Origin: Paraburkholderia bryophila
Lineage (GTDB): Bacteria > Pseudomonadota > Gammaproteobacteria > Burkholderiales > Burkholderiaceae
Length of the DNA stretch: 64,000 nt
Assembly: GCF_003269035.1 (NCBI RefSeq)
Contig: NZ_QLTK01000027.1
Span: 34,988-98,987, forward strand
Reading direction: 5' to 3'
Shown: piece by piece, positions 7,965-16,698 of the stretch
Numbering within the stretch: the first letter of the stretch is position 1
Layout of the letters: each line of letters opens with the position of its first letter
The notes under the pieces: generated by a model
What the model saw: only the letters and a program-made list of their open reading frames with translations
What the model was told of the DNA's origin: nothing
The model's database searches: none
Made by a program: the position numbers and the translations under genes

Positions 7965-9878
7965 ATGAACCACATCGTCACCGCACGCACCCCGCTCGAT
8001 CCGGCCATGCTCGCTTTCCGTTCCCTGACCGGCGTGGAAACGCTGTCGTCGCTGTATGAGTTTCAGGTGGAACTGGTGAGCCCTTCCCCATCGCTCGATA
8101 TGAACGCGCTTCTCGGCAAACCGCTCTCGCTGGATATCGTCACGAGTTCGGGCGCGCTGCGCCATCTTGGCGGCCAGATCGCGCGCTGCGCATTTACCGG
8201 CCGCGAAACCAGCACGGTGCGCAGCTATGTCTACGCTGTCACGCTGCGTCCGTGGCTTTGGTATCTCACGCTGAACAGCGACTGCCGCAGCTTCCAGAAC
8301 CTGTCGGTCGTGGAGATTCTGCGGCAAGTGCTCGGCAAATACAGCTTCCAGGTCGACGAACGTCTGCTGTCCACGTATCGCAGTTGGGACTACTGCGTGC
8401 AGTACGAGGAGAGCGATTTTGCTTTCGTCAGCAGGTTGATGGAACAGGACGGCATCTACTACTTTTTCCGTCATGAAGCGGACCAGCAAGTGCTGGTGCT
8501 GGCCGACGACCTCAGCGCACACGACCCGCTGCCAGGCGAGGCGACATTATCCTGGCTCGCCTCCGACCGCCTCGCGCTGCCCACGGAAGAAGGCGTCGAG
8601 GCCTGGCATCCGGCGGTCGAACTGAGCTCCGGCGCCTACAGCGTCGACGACTACGACTTCCGCAAACCGCAAGCCGATCTGTCGCAGGTGCGCGCCCGGC
8701 CATTAAGCGCCGAGCACGGCCGATACGCGAAATACCAATGGCGAGGCGGCTATATCGAAGCCGATCAGGGCGAACACTACGCACGCGTGCGTCTCGAAGC
8801 GGAACAGGCCAGGCACGCGCGCGTTCAGGCGCATACGCGTTCGCGCACGATCGCACCAGGCTACCTGTTCACGTTGCAGAACTGTCCACGGCAGGTGGAG
8901 AACCGTGCCTGTCTGATATTCGGCGTGAGCTATCGACTGCAGGAAGGCGGCTACGCAACCGGCAGCGGCAACGCGCGCTACGAATTCGATTTCATCGCGC
9001 AACCCGCATCGCTGCCGTATCGCGCGCCGAGCGTGACAGCCGTGCCGAAGGCGACCGGTCCACAAACCGCCGTGGTCGTCGGCCCCGCCGGCCACGAGCT
9101 TTGGACCGATCAATACGGCCGCGTGAAATTGCAGTTTCGCTGGGACCGTTACGGCACGCGCGACGAAAACAGTTCGTGCTGGGTGCGCGTGTCGAGCGCA
9201 TGGGCCGGCGCCCAATTCGGCGGCATTCATGTGCCGCGAATCGGTCAGGAGGTCGTGGTCGACTTTTTGAATGGCGAACTCGACCGGCCGCTCGTCACCG
9301 GCCGCGTCTACAACGCCGATCAGATGCCGCCGTTCAGCCTGCCGGAAGCCGCGACGCAAAGCGGCTTCGTCACGCGCACACCCGGCGGCACGCGCGCGAA
9401 CGCCAACATGCTGAGTTTCGAAGACAAGCGAGGTGGGGAAAAAGTCAGCCTGCACGCGGAGCGCGACTACGCGCTGTCGGTGGAAAACGACGCGACGCAC
9501 GACGTCGGCGGCGACAAAAGCGAAGCGGTGGCGAACAACACGTCGACCACGGTCGGCGGCAGTTCATCCGTCTCGATCAAGGGCGACTCGACCTCGATCA
9601 CACTCGGAACCTCCCGTTCGTTTACGGCGCATCAGATTAGCGTACTCGGCACGGGCCTCAGCATGACGGGAGCGAATGCGGGCGTGACCGGGTCAGCGAT
9701 GTCCGCAAACGGCTCCTGGGTCGGCGCGAATGGATCGAGCGTCACCACGACGGGGTCGTCGGTTTCCTCGACCGGTTCATCGGTTTCCTCGACCGGCTCT
9801 TCGGTCAGCAGCACCGGTTCGAGTGTGAGTGCGACCGGCGTGTCGTATAGCACCGTCGGCCTGTCGGTCACGTTCTGA
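7965..9878 (+). CDS. vgrG: T6SS spike protein VgrG (TssI) with heptad-repeat C-terminal tail
   Basis: VgrG trimers cap the Hcp tube and pierce the target. The 637-residue product has a gp27-like N-terminal part (residues 1 to about 360). This is followed by the gp5-like OB-fold/needle region with the DQYGRVKLQFRWDRYG signature, SSAWAGAQFGG, and VDFLNGELDRPLVTGRVYN. No enzymatic effector domain follows. Instead, from about residue 548 to the last residue, the chain falls into consecutive seven-residue units of the pattern G-S-S-V-S-S-T (569-637 is continuous). Upstream ATGs in the frame lie inside tssG, so the ATG at 7965 is the start, although no good Shine-Dalgarno precedes it. It heads the tip/cargo module. 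Confidence 0.95.
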   Translation: MNHIVTARTPLDPAMLAFRSLTGVETLSSLYEFQVELVSPSPSLDMNALLGKPLSLDIVTSSGALRHLGGQIARCAFTGRETSTVRSYVYAVTLRPWLWYLTLNSDCRSFQNLSVVEILRQVLGKYSFQVDERLLSTYRSWDYCVQYEESDFAFVSRLMEQDGIYYFFRHEADQQVLVLADDLSAHDPLPGEATLSWLASDRLALPTEEGVEAWHPAVELSSGAYSVDDYDFRKPQADLSQVRARPLSAEHGRYAKYQWRGGYIEADQGEHYARVRLEAEQARHARVQAHTRSRTIAPGYLFTLQNCPRQVENRACLIFGVSYRLQEGGYATGSGNARYEFDFIAQPASLPYRAPSVTAVPKATGPQTAVVVGPAGHELWTDQYGRVKLQFRWDRYGTRDENSSCWVRVSSAWAGAQFGGIHVPRIGQEVVVDFLNGELDRPLVTGRVYNADQMPPFSLPEAATQSGFVTRTPGGTRANANMLSFEDKRGGEKVSLHAERDYALSVENDATHDVGGDKSEAVANNTSTTVGGSSSVSIKGDSTSITLGTSRSFTAHQISVLGTGLSMTGANAGVTGSAMSANGSWVGANGSSVTTTGSSVSSTGSSVSSTGSSVSSTGSSVSATGVSYSTVGLSVTF

Positions 9879-9903
9879 AAGCGGCCATACAAACCCAGTC
9901 GCC

Positions 9904-12492
9904 ATGAAAATCATCAAGCCCGCGCCACTCGGCATCCTGACGCGCCCCTACCGCGCGCACGGCCGCGAGCACCTCGGTATCGCGATCCCAGTCATGGCGA
10001 CGCTCGGCGCGACGCCGCGAATCGTGAGCGAATCCGAGTTGTGGAACACGGTCGGCGAGGAACTGGCAGGCTACACGCTCGACGCGGCATTGCCCAAGTC
10101 GCACGCCGAGTTTCTGGTGTCCGCGAATGCCTACGGCGAGTACTGCAACCGCGGCAACGACAGCAACGACAGCAACCACGCTAACTGCTGCCACGTCGGC
10201 ATCCGCTTCGCGGGTGTGGAGAAACGGTTGCGCGTGTCCGGCGAGCGGCACTGGCACGGCGACTTAGCCACGGCGGCCGAGCCGTTCGAGTCGCTACGAA
10301 TCGACTGGCCGCATGCCTATGGCGGTGCCGGTTATGCGGACAACCCCGTCGGCCGGGGATTCAGCAGTTCAATCGGCGACCACCGGGACACCCCGACGCC
10401 CCTGCCCAATATCGAATATGCGGCGAATGTGCTCATGCAACGCGGGCAACATACGGCGCCCGCCGCCTTTACGCCGATCGCGCCGAGTTGGCCGCAACGC
10501 AACGCACTCTTTGGCCGGTTAGACGAGGCATGGCATGAGCAGGATCGCCCCGGCTTTCCCCGCACGATGGACCGCCGCTATTTCAATGTCGCGCCGCTGG
10601 ACCAGCAATTGCCGGCACACACCGCGCTGCCGGATGGCGCGGTCTATGAAATCACGCGCCTGCATCCCGAGCGCGAAACGATCGCGGGCGTCTTGCCGGG
10701 GTTGCGCGCTCGCAGCTTTATTCAGCGCCGTCAGTCCGACGTGCTGACCGAGATCGCGATGCGTCTGACGACCGCATGGTTCATTCCTCATCGCGAGCGC
10801 GTGGTGATGATTTTTCACGGTGCTGCGGAAATCGAAGCGTTCGACGCTCATGACGTCGCCTGCTTGTTGATCGCCGCCGAGGCAAGCCAACAAGTCCGAT
10901 CGGCCGAGCACTACCAGCGCGTTTTCGAATTGCGCATGGACCGCCAGTACGGTGCGTTGCACGCGTTGCGCGATAGCGATCTCATGCCCGCGTCGACAAC
11001 CGGGTCGACGTGTCACGATGACCGCACGCCTGACGATCCATCGCAAGGAGCATGGCAGCGCAACCTGTTGAACCGCGTTCGCGCGCTGGCCGACGAAGCC
11101 ACCTTGTCCGCACAGCACGCAGACATCCCGCTCCCCGCCGATGCGTTCGCCGATGCGCTCACCCCGGCGCACCCACCGCAACCCGGCGACCTGGCCGAGT
11201 TCGTGCAGCGTCAGGAACAACTGGCGAGCGAACAGCGCGCCGCGCTCGCCCAGGCGCGAAAGCGTATCGAACACGATCACGCCGCCCACTGTCCACCCGC
11301 AGCGCCAAGGCGCGGGCCGCCCACGCTGCCTCACGACAACACGCCGCCGCTTCATGCCGGGCAAGCCGAGATGGCCGAGATGGCGCGCGAAGCGACCCTC
11401 AAACTCCGTCAGGCTTACCGCCATACCGCGCACTATCAGGAGGCCGCGCCGCGCCTCGGCGCGAACACCGCTGCGGCCGAGGCAATACGTGAGCGCGTCA
11501 CGGCCCTGCATGCCGCCGGCGAATCGCTGAGCGGCCTCGACCTGACCGGCGCCGATCTAAGCGGCCTGAGTTTGCGCGGCGCGCTGCTGGCCGGCGCGCT
11601 GCTCGAAAACGCCGACCTGAGCGGTGCGGATCTCACCGGCGCCACGTTGAGCGACGCAGTGCTGGTTCGCACCACGCTCACCGGCGCCACATTACGCGGC
11701 GCGAATCTGACTAGCGCCAACCTCTCGCTGGCGCATTGCGACGACACTGATTTCAGCGACTCGACGCTCGACGGCGCGCTGTTCGAACGCACCCAGTTTC
11801 ATCAGTGCAAGCTGCGCCGCGCATCGGTCGAACGAGCCCGCTTCAGCCAGTGTCGTTTCGATTCGGTCGATTTCAGCGAAGCCACGCTGAGCGATCTGGC
11901 GTTCGTCGAACAGGCCTTTCAGCACGTCGACTTCAGCCAGGCGCGAATCCGCAAGCTGGCGTTGATCCAGTGCACGGCCAACCACGTCAGTTTTGCCGGG
12001 GCCGATATCCAGGGTATGGCATGCATCGAAACCTCCGCTGCCGGTATCCGCTTCGATCGCGCCACGTTGCGCCAGGCCTGTTTCGTGAAAGACAGCGTGC
12101 TGGATCGCGCCGACTTCTCGCATGCCACGCTCAGCGAAGTGAACTTGCGTCAGGCCAGCGCAAAGGGCGCCAATTTCAGTCATGCGCGGATCGATGGGTC
12201 CGACTTCTCCGACGCCTGCCTGAACGGCGCCAATCTGCAAGGCGCGCGGGTCGAGAACGGCTACATGGTGCGCACCGATCTACGCGACGCGAGGCTGGCA
12301 GGCGTCGACCTGATCGGCGGTTATCTGCGGGGCGCCGATCTGCGCGGCGCGAGCCTGCACGAAGCGAATCTGTTTCGCGCCAATCTCGCCGAAGTTTTAC
12401 TGGATGACGTTTCACGGCGCGGCGAACGCGGGCAATTCGACGGCGCTTATCTGGAGCAGGCCGTGTTCCACCCGTTGGCGGATCGCGCATGA
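9904..12492 (+). CDS. DUF2169 T6SS adaptor fused to a pentapeptide-repeat domain
   Basis: The 862-residue protein has two parts. Residues 1 to about 330 match the DUF2169 family (MKIIKPAPLGILTRPY, then GGAGYADNPVGRGF and NIEY). In other T6SS, DUF2169 proteins are adaptors that help load an effector and PAAR protein onto VgrG. A linker rich in Ala, Arg and Gln (about 390-530) follows. Residues 540-850 are a long pentapeptide-repeat array (A(D/N)LxG type), predicted to form a right-handed quadrilateral beta-helix. A small NDSNDSN insertion sits inside the DUF2169 part near residue 84. The stop overlaps the next pentapeptide gene in an ATGA. Which cargo it serves cannot be read from the sequence. 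Confidence 0.85.
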   Translation: MKIIKPAPLGILTRPYRAHGREHLGIAIPVMATLGATPRIVSESELWNTVGEELAGYTLDAALPKSHAEFLVSANAYGEYCNRGNDSNDSNHANCCHVGIRFAGVEKRLRVSGERHWHGDLATAAEPFESLRIDWPHAYGGAGYADNPVGRGFSSSIGDHRDTPTPLPNIEYAANVLMQRGQHTAPAAFTPIAPSWPQRNALFGRLDEAWHEQDRPGFPRTMDRRYFNVAPLDQQLPAHTALPDGAVYEITRLHPERETIAGVLPGLRARSFIQRRQSDVLTEIAMRLTTAWFIPHRERVVMIFHGAAEIEAFDAHDVACLLIAAEASQQVRSAEHYQRVFELRMDRQYGALHALRDSDLMPASTTGSTCHDDRTPDDPSQGAWQRNLLNRVRALADEATLSAQHADIPLPADAFADALTPAHPPQPGDLAEFVQRQEQLASEQRAALAQARKRIEHDHAAHCPPAAPRRGPPTLPHDNTPPLHAGQAEMAEMAREATLKLRQAYRHTAHYQEAAPRLGANTAAAEAIRERVTALHAAGESLSGLDLTGADLSGLSLRGALLAGALLENADLSGADLTGATLSDAVLVRTTLTGATLRGANLTSANLSLAHCDDTDFSDSTLDGALFERTQFHQCKLRRASVERARFSQCRFDSVDFSEATLSDLAFVEQAFQHVDFSQARIRKLALIQCTANHVSFAGADIQGMACIETSAAGIRFDRATLRQACFVKDSVLDRADFSHATLSEVNLRQASAKGANFSHARIDGSDFSDACLNGANLQGARVENGYMVRTDLRDARLAGVDLIGGYLRGADLRGASLHEANLFRANLAEVLLDDVSRRGERGQFDGAYLEQAVFHPLADRA

Positions 12493-13658
12493 GTCTCACA
12501 CGCAAACAGCTTCAGGAGACGATCCGTCGAGGTGAAGTCGTCGAGCGGCAAACGGTGGGACCGCTCGACCTGACGCAATGCGATCTGTCGGGCGGCATCT
12601 TCGCCAACGTCACGTTCAGCGGCACGCACCTCGCTCACGCACGCCTCAGCGAATGCGTGTTCAACGAGTGCAGCTTCGCGGAAGTCGATCTGACTTGCGC
12701 CGACCTGTCGAAGAGCGTCTTCCTGAAAGGCGAATGGGCGCGCACGAACCTCACCAACACCACGCTCGACGATTGCCGCTTCACCGGTACGCGAGCGAGC
12801 GGCACACGCTTCACGCGTGTGCGCGCCGCTCGTGCCGCCTTTCTTCAATGCGACCTGAACGGCTGCCAGTTCGACTCGGCGCAATTCGACTTCGCCTGTT
12901 TCGACCAGACGCCAATGGCCGGCGCGGACTGGTCGGCCGCCTCGATTGGTCAGAGCCTGTTCTACCGGCTGGATTTGCGCGACGTGCGTTTCGCGCAGAG
13001 CCGCTTCGAGCGCGTTGTTTTCAGCGAATCGAATCTGGCGGAACAAACGTTTCGCGGACAGACGTTCGACCGATGCCAGTTCATTCGCGCAGAACTTCGC
13101 CATGTCGACTTCACCTCGGCGCGGCTGCCGTACTGCAATTTTCAGGGTGCCGGACTCGACCACGCAGTGCTGGACGACGTGAATGCGCCCTTCGCCAATT
13201 TCTTCGAGGCGCGGGCGAGCCGCACGCAGTGGCGTAACGCGCGCTTGCCGAACAGTATCTGGGTCGACGCGCGGACGGCACGCGCGGACTTCAGCGGTGC
13301 GGATTTGTCCGGCGCGGTGTTTCATCGCACCGATGCGAGCGGCGCGCGCTTTGTGAAGACGCGACTCGACGGTGCGGATTTTTCGTCGGCGCTACTGCAA
13401 GGCGCGGACTTTCACGAGGCGTTGCTGGCGCGAACGCGCTTCGATGGCGCGCGCGTGCGTGCTGAGCGCGAGCGCGTTCAGGCGGACAGCACCCATGCCG
13501 GCAGCGACCGCATCCCCGCCGAGCGCGACCCGCCGCCGATCGCCCTGCAAGACCGCCCCGGCGTAGCCGCCAGCGACACCGCACTGGAAGCCGCGCGCGT
13601 CTGGTCGGCACGTCGGAACGAGCGCGCAGCACTGTCCTCCACTTCGGAATCTCCATGA
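12489..13658 (+). CDS. T6SS-associated pentapeptide-repeat protein
   Basis: The 389-residue protein consists of pentapeptide repeats for most of its length (about residues 25-325), with units such as ADLSK, ADFSG, ADLSG and ARFVK. It ends in an Arg-, Ala- and Pro-rich tail without repeats. Pentapeptide proteins of T6SS clusters are commonly labelled TagA/TagB, but their function is not established. The fold resembles a rod of DNA-like shape in characterised relatives. Four-base overlaps tie it to the DUF2169 gene before and the DUF3540 gene after, so the three are probably translated in fixed ratio. It could be structural, a cargo, or an assembly factor. Confidence 0.8.
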   Translation: MSLTRKQLQETIRRGEVVERQTVGPLDLTQCDLSGGIFANVTFSGTHLAHARLSECVFNECSFAEVDLTCADLSKSVFLKGEWARTNLTNTTLDDCRFTGTRASGTRFTRVRAARAAFLQCDLNGCQFDSAQFDFACFDQTPMAGADWSAASIGQSLFYRLDLRDVRFAQSRFERVVFSESNLAEQTFRGQTFDRCQFIRAELRHVDFTSARLPYCNFQGAGLDHAVLDDVNAPFANFFEARASRTQWRNARLPNSIWVDARTARADFSGADLSGAVFHRTDASGARFVKTRLDGADFSSALLQGADFHEALLARTRFDGARVRAERERVQADSTHAGSDRIPAERDPPPIALQDRPGVAASDTALEAARVWSARRNERAALSSTSESP

Positions 13659-14329
13659 CATCGACCGTCGCCGAATTAAGACCGCCACTGGCCATGGCCG
13701 CCGAAACCGGCGAAACCAGCGAAAGCGCCGGCACCGTGCTCGCGCTTCTGCACGACGATCTGCTGCTGGTGGCCTGCGCAAGCGCCCGAATAACTTGCCG
13801 GCGCGCATTCAGTTGTCTGGTCGCGCCAGAGATCGGCGACCGCGTCGTGGTGAGCCACATCGAACCGCAGCGCCCCCATGTGCTCGCGATCCTCGACCGG
13901 CCTCACGGGCGCGGCGCATGCATTCGTGTCGATGGCGATCTGGTGCTCGAATCGTCGAATCATCTCCATTTTCGCGCCGGACAAAACCTTCAACTGCACG
14001 CGGGCGACCATCTGGCGTTGCACGGCAAGCGCCTCGCCCTCGAAGCGGACGAAGCGGCGCTCGTCGCGCGTAAAGCCTCGCTCGACTGCGCGGAATTCGA
14101 AGGGCATGCCGGTGCGCTACGGCTCATCGGTAAAAGCCTGGAGAGCGTCTTCGAGCGAGTCGTGCACATCGCGAAAGCAAGCTTTCGCACGGTCGAGACG
14201 GTCGATCACCTGCGTTGCGCCCATCTCGACTATGCCGCTGCGGAAGCCGCGCGCCTGCATGGCAAGCACACGCTGCTGACCGCCGAGCGCCTCGCGAAGC
14301 TCGACGCTCAACAAATCCACCTCGGCTAG
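13655..14329 (+). CDS. DUF3540 T6SS tip-module protein
   Basis: This 224-residue protein resembles DUF3540 proteins, which occur beside DUF2169, DUF4150 and VgrG in proteobacterial T6SS clusters. Visible features are a short OB-like N-terminal region (TVLALLHDDLLLVACASARI and EIGDRVVVSHI). A run of beta-rich short repeats (LVLESSNHLHFRAGQNLQL, HAGDHLALHGKRLALEAD) recalls the gp5-like needle of VgrG. An Ala-rich helical C-terminal half follows. It starts in a four-base overlap with the pentapeptide gene, and an AGGAG nine bases after its end serves the next gene. Its exact role in tip assembly is not known. Confidence 0.72.
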   Translation: MTSTVAELRPPLAMAAETGETSESAGTVLALLHDDLLLVACASARITCRRAFSCLVAPEIGDRVVVSHIEPQRPHVLAILDRPHGRGACIRVDGDLVLESSNHLHFRAGQNLQLHAGDHLALHGKRLALEADEAALVARKASLDCAEFEGHAGALRLIGKSLESVFERVVHIAKASFRTVETVDHLRCAHLDYAAAEAARLHGKHTLLTAERLAKLDAQQIHLG

Positions 14330-14337
14330 GAGCATCC

Positions 14338-14727
14338 ATGGTCATGGTCAACTCAAGCGCCGCCGGCGCCAACGACGCCATCAGCGTCAACAAAACGCCG
14401 CCGCTGGGCGTGCCGGTGGCTTACGACAACAACGCCCAACGCGTGCAGGCGATCCCGAACGTCAGCAACATCCTGGTCGCCTGCGCGCCCGCCCACAACC
14501 TTACAACCATCATTCCAGTCACTAGCGGAGACGCACCTGGCGCGATGGGCGGCGTCAGTTCCGGCACCGTCTGCGCGAGCTCACGCCATATCAACGGCGC
14601 CACCACGGTACTGCTGCACGGCATGCCAACTACCCGGATGACCGATCCCACGCAACAGAATGCAACCAATGCGGTGGGCACGGGCACATCGCCCAGTCAG
14701 ACACACATTCTTAACCTGGCGAGTTGA
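14338..14727 (+). CDS. DUF4150 PAAR-like spike-tip protein
   Basis: The 129-residue protein matches DUF4150/PAAR-like proteins, which sharpen the VgrG tip and can carry effectors. Characteristic segments are AVAYD-like VPVAYDNNAQRVQAIPN, the glycine-rich GDAPGAMGGVSSGT, and the ATTVLLHGMPTTRMTDPT segment with HG and P residues expected for the cone. No effector domain follows the PAAR-like part. A good AGGAG lies seven bases before the ATG; the longer open frame upstream overlaps the DUF3540 gene. Only seven bases separate it from tssJ. Together with VgrG and the DUF2169 adaptor it forms the tip module. Confidence 0.82.
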   Translation: MVMVNSSAAGANDAISVNKTPPLGVPVAYDNNAQRVQAIPNVSNILVACAPAHNLTTIIPVTSGDAPGAMGGVSSGTVCASSRHINGATTVLLHGMPTTRMTDPTQQNATNAVGTGTSPSQTHILNLAS

Positions 14728-14734
14728 TCCACGC

Positions 14735-15322
14735 ATGCTCATCCCGATGCAATGGCGGGCGCGGTTTGCGGTAAAGGCGTTTCTGCCGACGCTACCGACT
14801 TTGCCGTGGTTGCTATTCCCGCTGGCTCTGCAAACACTCGTGACGGGCTGCGCAACAACGCGCCCGCCTGCGGACACTTTCGTCACGCTTTCTCTCGACG
14901 CCAGTGCCACCGTCAACCCCGACAGCCTCGGACGACCCGCGCCGATTCTCGTCGGTATCTACGACCTGAAAACGACCGCGGCTTTCAACGCGAGCGGCTT
15001 CGCACCGTTGCAGGACCACGCGAAGGCAAGTCTCGGCGACAACCTCGTCGCGTTCGAACAACTCATTCTGCGACCGGGTGAACAACGCACGCTCGAACGA
15101 ACACTCGAACGGACCGGCGACGCGCGGGCGCGCTCGCTGGGCGTCGTCGCCGGCTACCGCGAATTGAACCGTCACGTCTGGCGGGTCGCGATCCCGTTGC
15201 CCGCCGCCGCCGAGCCCAGCCTTCTGACGCTCTGGCCATCCGAGCCGCAACGGCTCGTCGTGCATGTGAAACTGGACGACAGCGGCATCGTCGTCCGAAC
15301 CCTGAATCGGAACCCTCGATGA
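14735..15322 (+). CDS. tssJ: T6SS outer-membrane lipoprotein TssJ
   Basis: TssJ anchors the TssL-TssM membrane complex to the outer membrane. The 195-residue product has a basic N-terminus, a hydrophobic stretch and a lipobox LVTGC with the acylated cysteine at residue 39. This is followed by the beta-sandwich typical of TssJ (VTLSLDASATVNPDSLGRP, ILVGIYDLK, then LVVHVKLDD). A start at the second ATG (14747) would shorten the signal by four residues and is also plausible. It lies seven bases after the PAAR-like gene and its stop overlaps tssK in an ATGA, so it belongs to the same transcript. Confidence 0.88.
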   Translation: MLIPMQWRARFAVKAFLPTLPTLPWLLFPLALQTLVTGCATTRPPADTFVTLSLDASATVNPDSLGRPAPILVGIYDLKTTAAFNASGFAPLQDHAKASLGDNLVAFEQLILRPGEQRTLERTLERTGDARARSLGVVAGYRELNRHVWRVAIPLPAAAEPSLLTLWPSEPQRLVVHVKLDDSGIVVRTLNRNPR

Positions 15323-16698
15323 AGCATTCCACCGCGCCGCTGAATTTACCGTTGAAGGACTCGGGCAGCTCCCGCAGCAAGGTTGTCTGGTCCGAAGGCA
15401 TGTATCTGCGGCCGCAACATTTCCAGCAGTTCGAACGCTATATCGAAAGCTATGTGCAATTGCGTTGCCGCGGATTGCAGCGCGCGTTCTGGGGTTTCAC
15501 GAGTCTCGAGATCGATCATGACGCGCTGGCTCTCGGAAAAGTGTCGCTGACCATGGCGCAAGGCGTATTTCCGGACGGCACCCCCTTTCTGCTCACCGGT
15601 CCCGACGAACTGCCCGCCCCGCTCGACATTCCCGCCGACGCAAAAGATCAGCTCGTGCTGCTCGCGTTGCCGCTCAGACGGCCGGGCGGCGAAGACACGA
15701 TCTTCGAGGAACGCACCGATTCGCTCGCGCGCTATAGCGCCTACGTCCGCGAAATCGTGGACGGCAACGCGGTCGCGTTGGGACCCGCCAGCGTGCAGAT
15801 CGCCCGCGCGCGGTTGCGTCTCGTGCCGGCGTCCGAACTGGGCAGCGAATGGCAGGCCATCGGCCTGCTGCGCGTGACGCAGCGGCGTAGCGACAACCAT
15901 CTGCTGCTCGACAAACACTACATTCCGCCGATGCTGATTGCTGGCCAGCATCCGTTGCTCGCCGGCTATATCCGCGAGTTGCACGGCCTGCTCGAACAGC
16001 GCGGCGATGCGCTGGCGAGCCGGCTGTCGCGGCCGGGACGCGGCGGCGTCGCGGAAGTCGCGGACTTTCTGCTGCTCGCGCTGATCAATCGCGCGCAGGC
16101 CGACACTTCGCACGAACACGAATTCGGCGAAGTGCATCCCGAAGCGCTGTTTCAGCAGTGGTTGCGGCTCGCGTTCGACCTCGCCACCTACACGAACCAG
16201 GAACGCCGGCCGACGGTTCGTCCAGCGTACCGGCACGACGATCTGCAAGGTAGTTTCTCGCCGTTGATGGCCGAGTTGCGGCGCGCGTTGTCGACTGTTC
16301 TCGAACAGAACGCGGTCGCGATCGAACTGCAGGAACGCGCGCACCGCGTCTGGGTGGCGCGGATTCCGAGTCCCGAGTTGCTGCATAGCGCCGGCTTCGT
16401 GCTCGCCGTGCACGCCGATCTGCCCGCCGAGACCGTGCGCTCGCGCTTTCCCGCACAGGTCAAGATCGGGCCGGCCGAGCGGCTCGCCGATCTGGTGAAT
16501 CTGCATTTGCCCGGCATTGCGTTGCGCATGCTGCCGGTCGCACCTCGGCAGATTCCGTATCACGCGAGCTATCACTACTTCGAACTGGATACCGGCGCCG
16601 AGCTTTGGAAGCATCTGGAAAAATCCAGTGGGCTCGCGCTGCACGTCGCGGGCGATCTGCCGGGTCTGGCGATGGAATGCTGGGCGATTCGCGGATGA
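15319..16698 (+). CDS. tssK: T6SS baseplate-membrane connector TssK (ImpJ/VasE)
   Basis: TssK trimers link the TssEFG wedge to the membrane complex. The 459-residue protein opens with the typical VVWSEGMYLRPQHFQQFERY motif. It continues with the SLEIDHDALALGKVSLTMAQGVFPDGTPF region and ends with the C-terminal LPVAPRQIPYHASYHYFELD and LALHVAGDLPG segments of the family. The stop codon overlaps the tssL start (ATGA), as the start overlaps the tssJ stop. Length and motifs are standard, so the call is secure. Confidence 0.95.
   Translation: MKHSTAPLNLPLKDSGSSRSKVVWSEGMYLRPQHFQQFERYIESYVQLRCRGLQRAFWGFTSLEIDHDALALGKVSLTMAQGVFPDGTPFLLTGPDELPAPLDIPADAKDQLVLLALPLRRPGGEDTIFEERTDSLARYSAYVREIVDGNAVALGPASVQIARARLRLVPASELGSEWQAIGLLRVTQRRSDNHLLLDKHYIPPMLIAGQHPLLAGYIRELHGLLEQRGDALASRLSRPGRGGVAEVADFLLLALINRAQADTSHEHEFGEVHPEALFQQWLRLAFDLATYTNQERRPTVRPAYRHDDLQGSFSPLMAELRRALSTVLEQNAVAIELQERAHRVWVARIPSPELLHSAGFVLAVHADLPAETVRSRFPAQVKIGPAERLADLVNLHLPGIALRMLPVAPRQIPYHASYHYFELDTGAELWKHLEKSSGLALHVAGDLPGLAMECWAIRG

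Noticed and set aside
9732..9857. Tandem 21-bp DNA repeats
   Set aside because: These are in-frame coding repeats of the VgrG tail, not a CRISPR array or mobile-element end.
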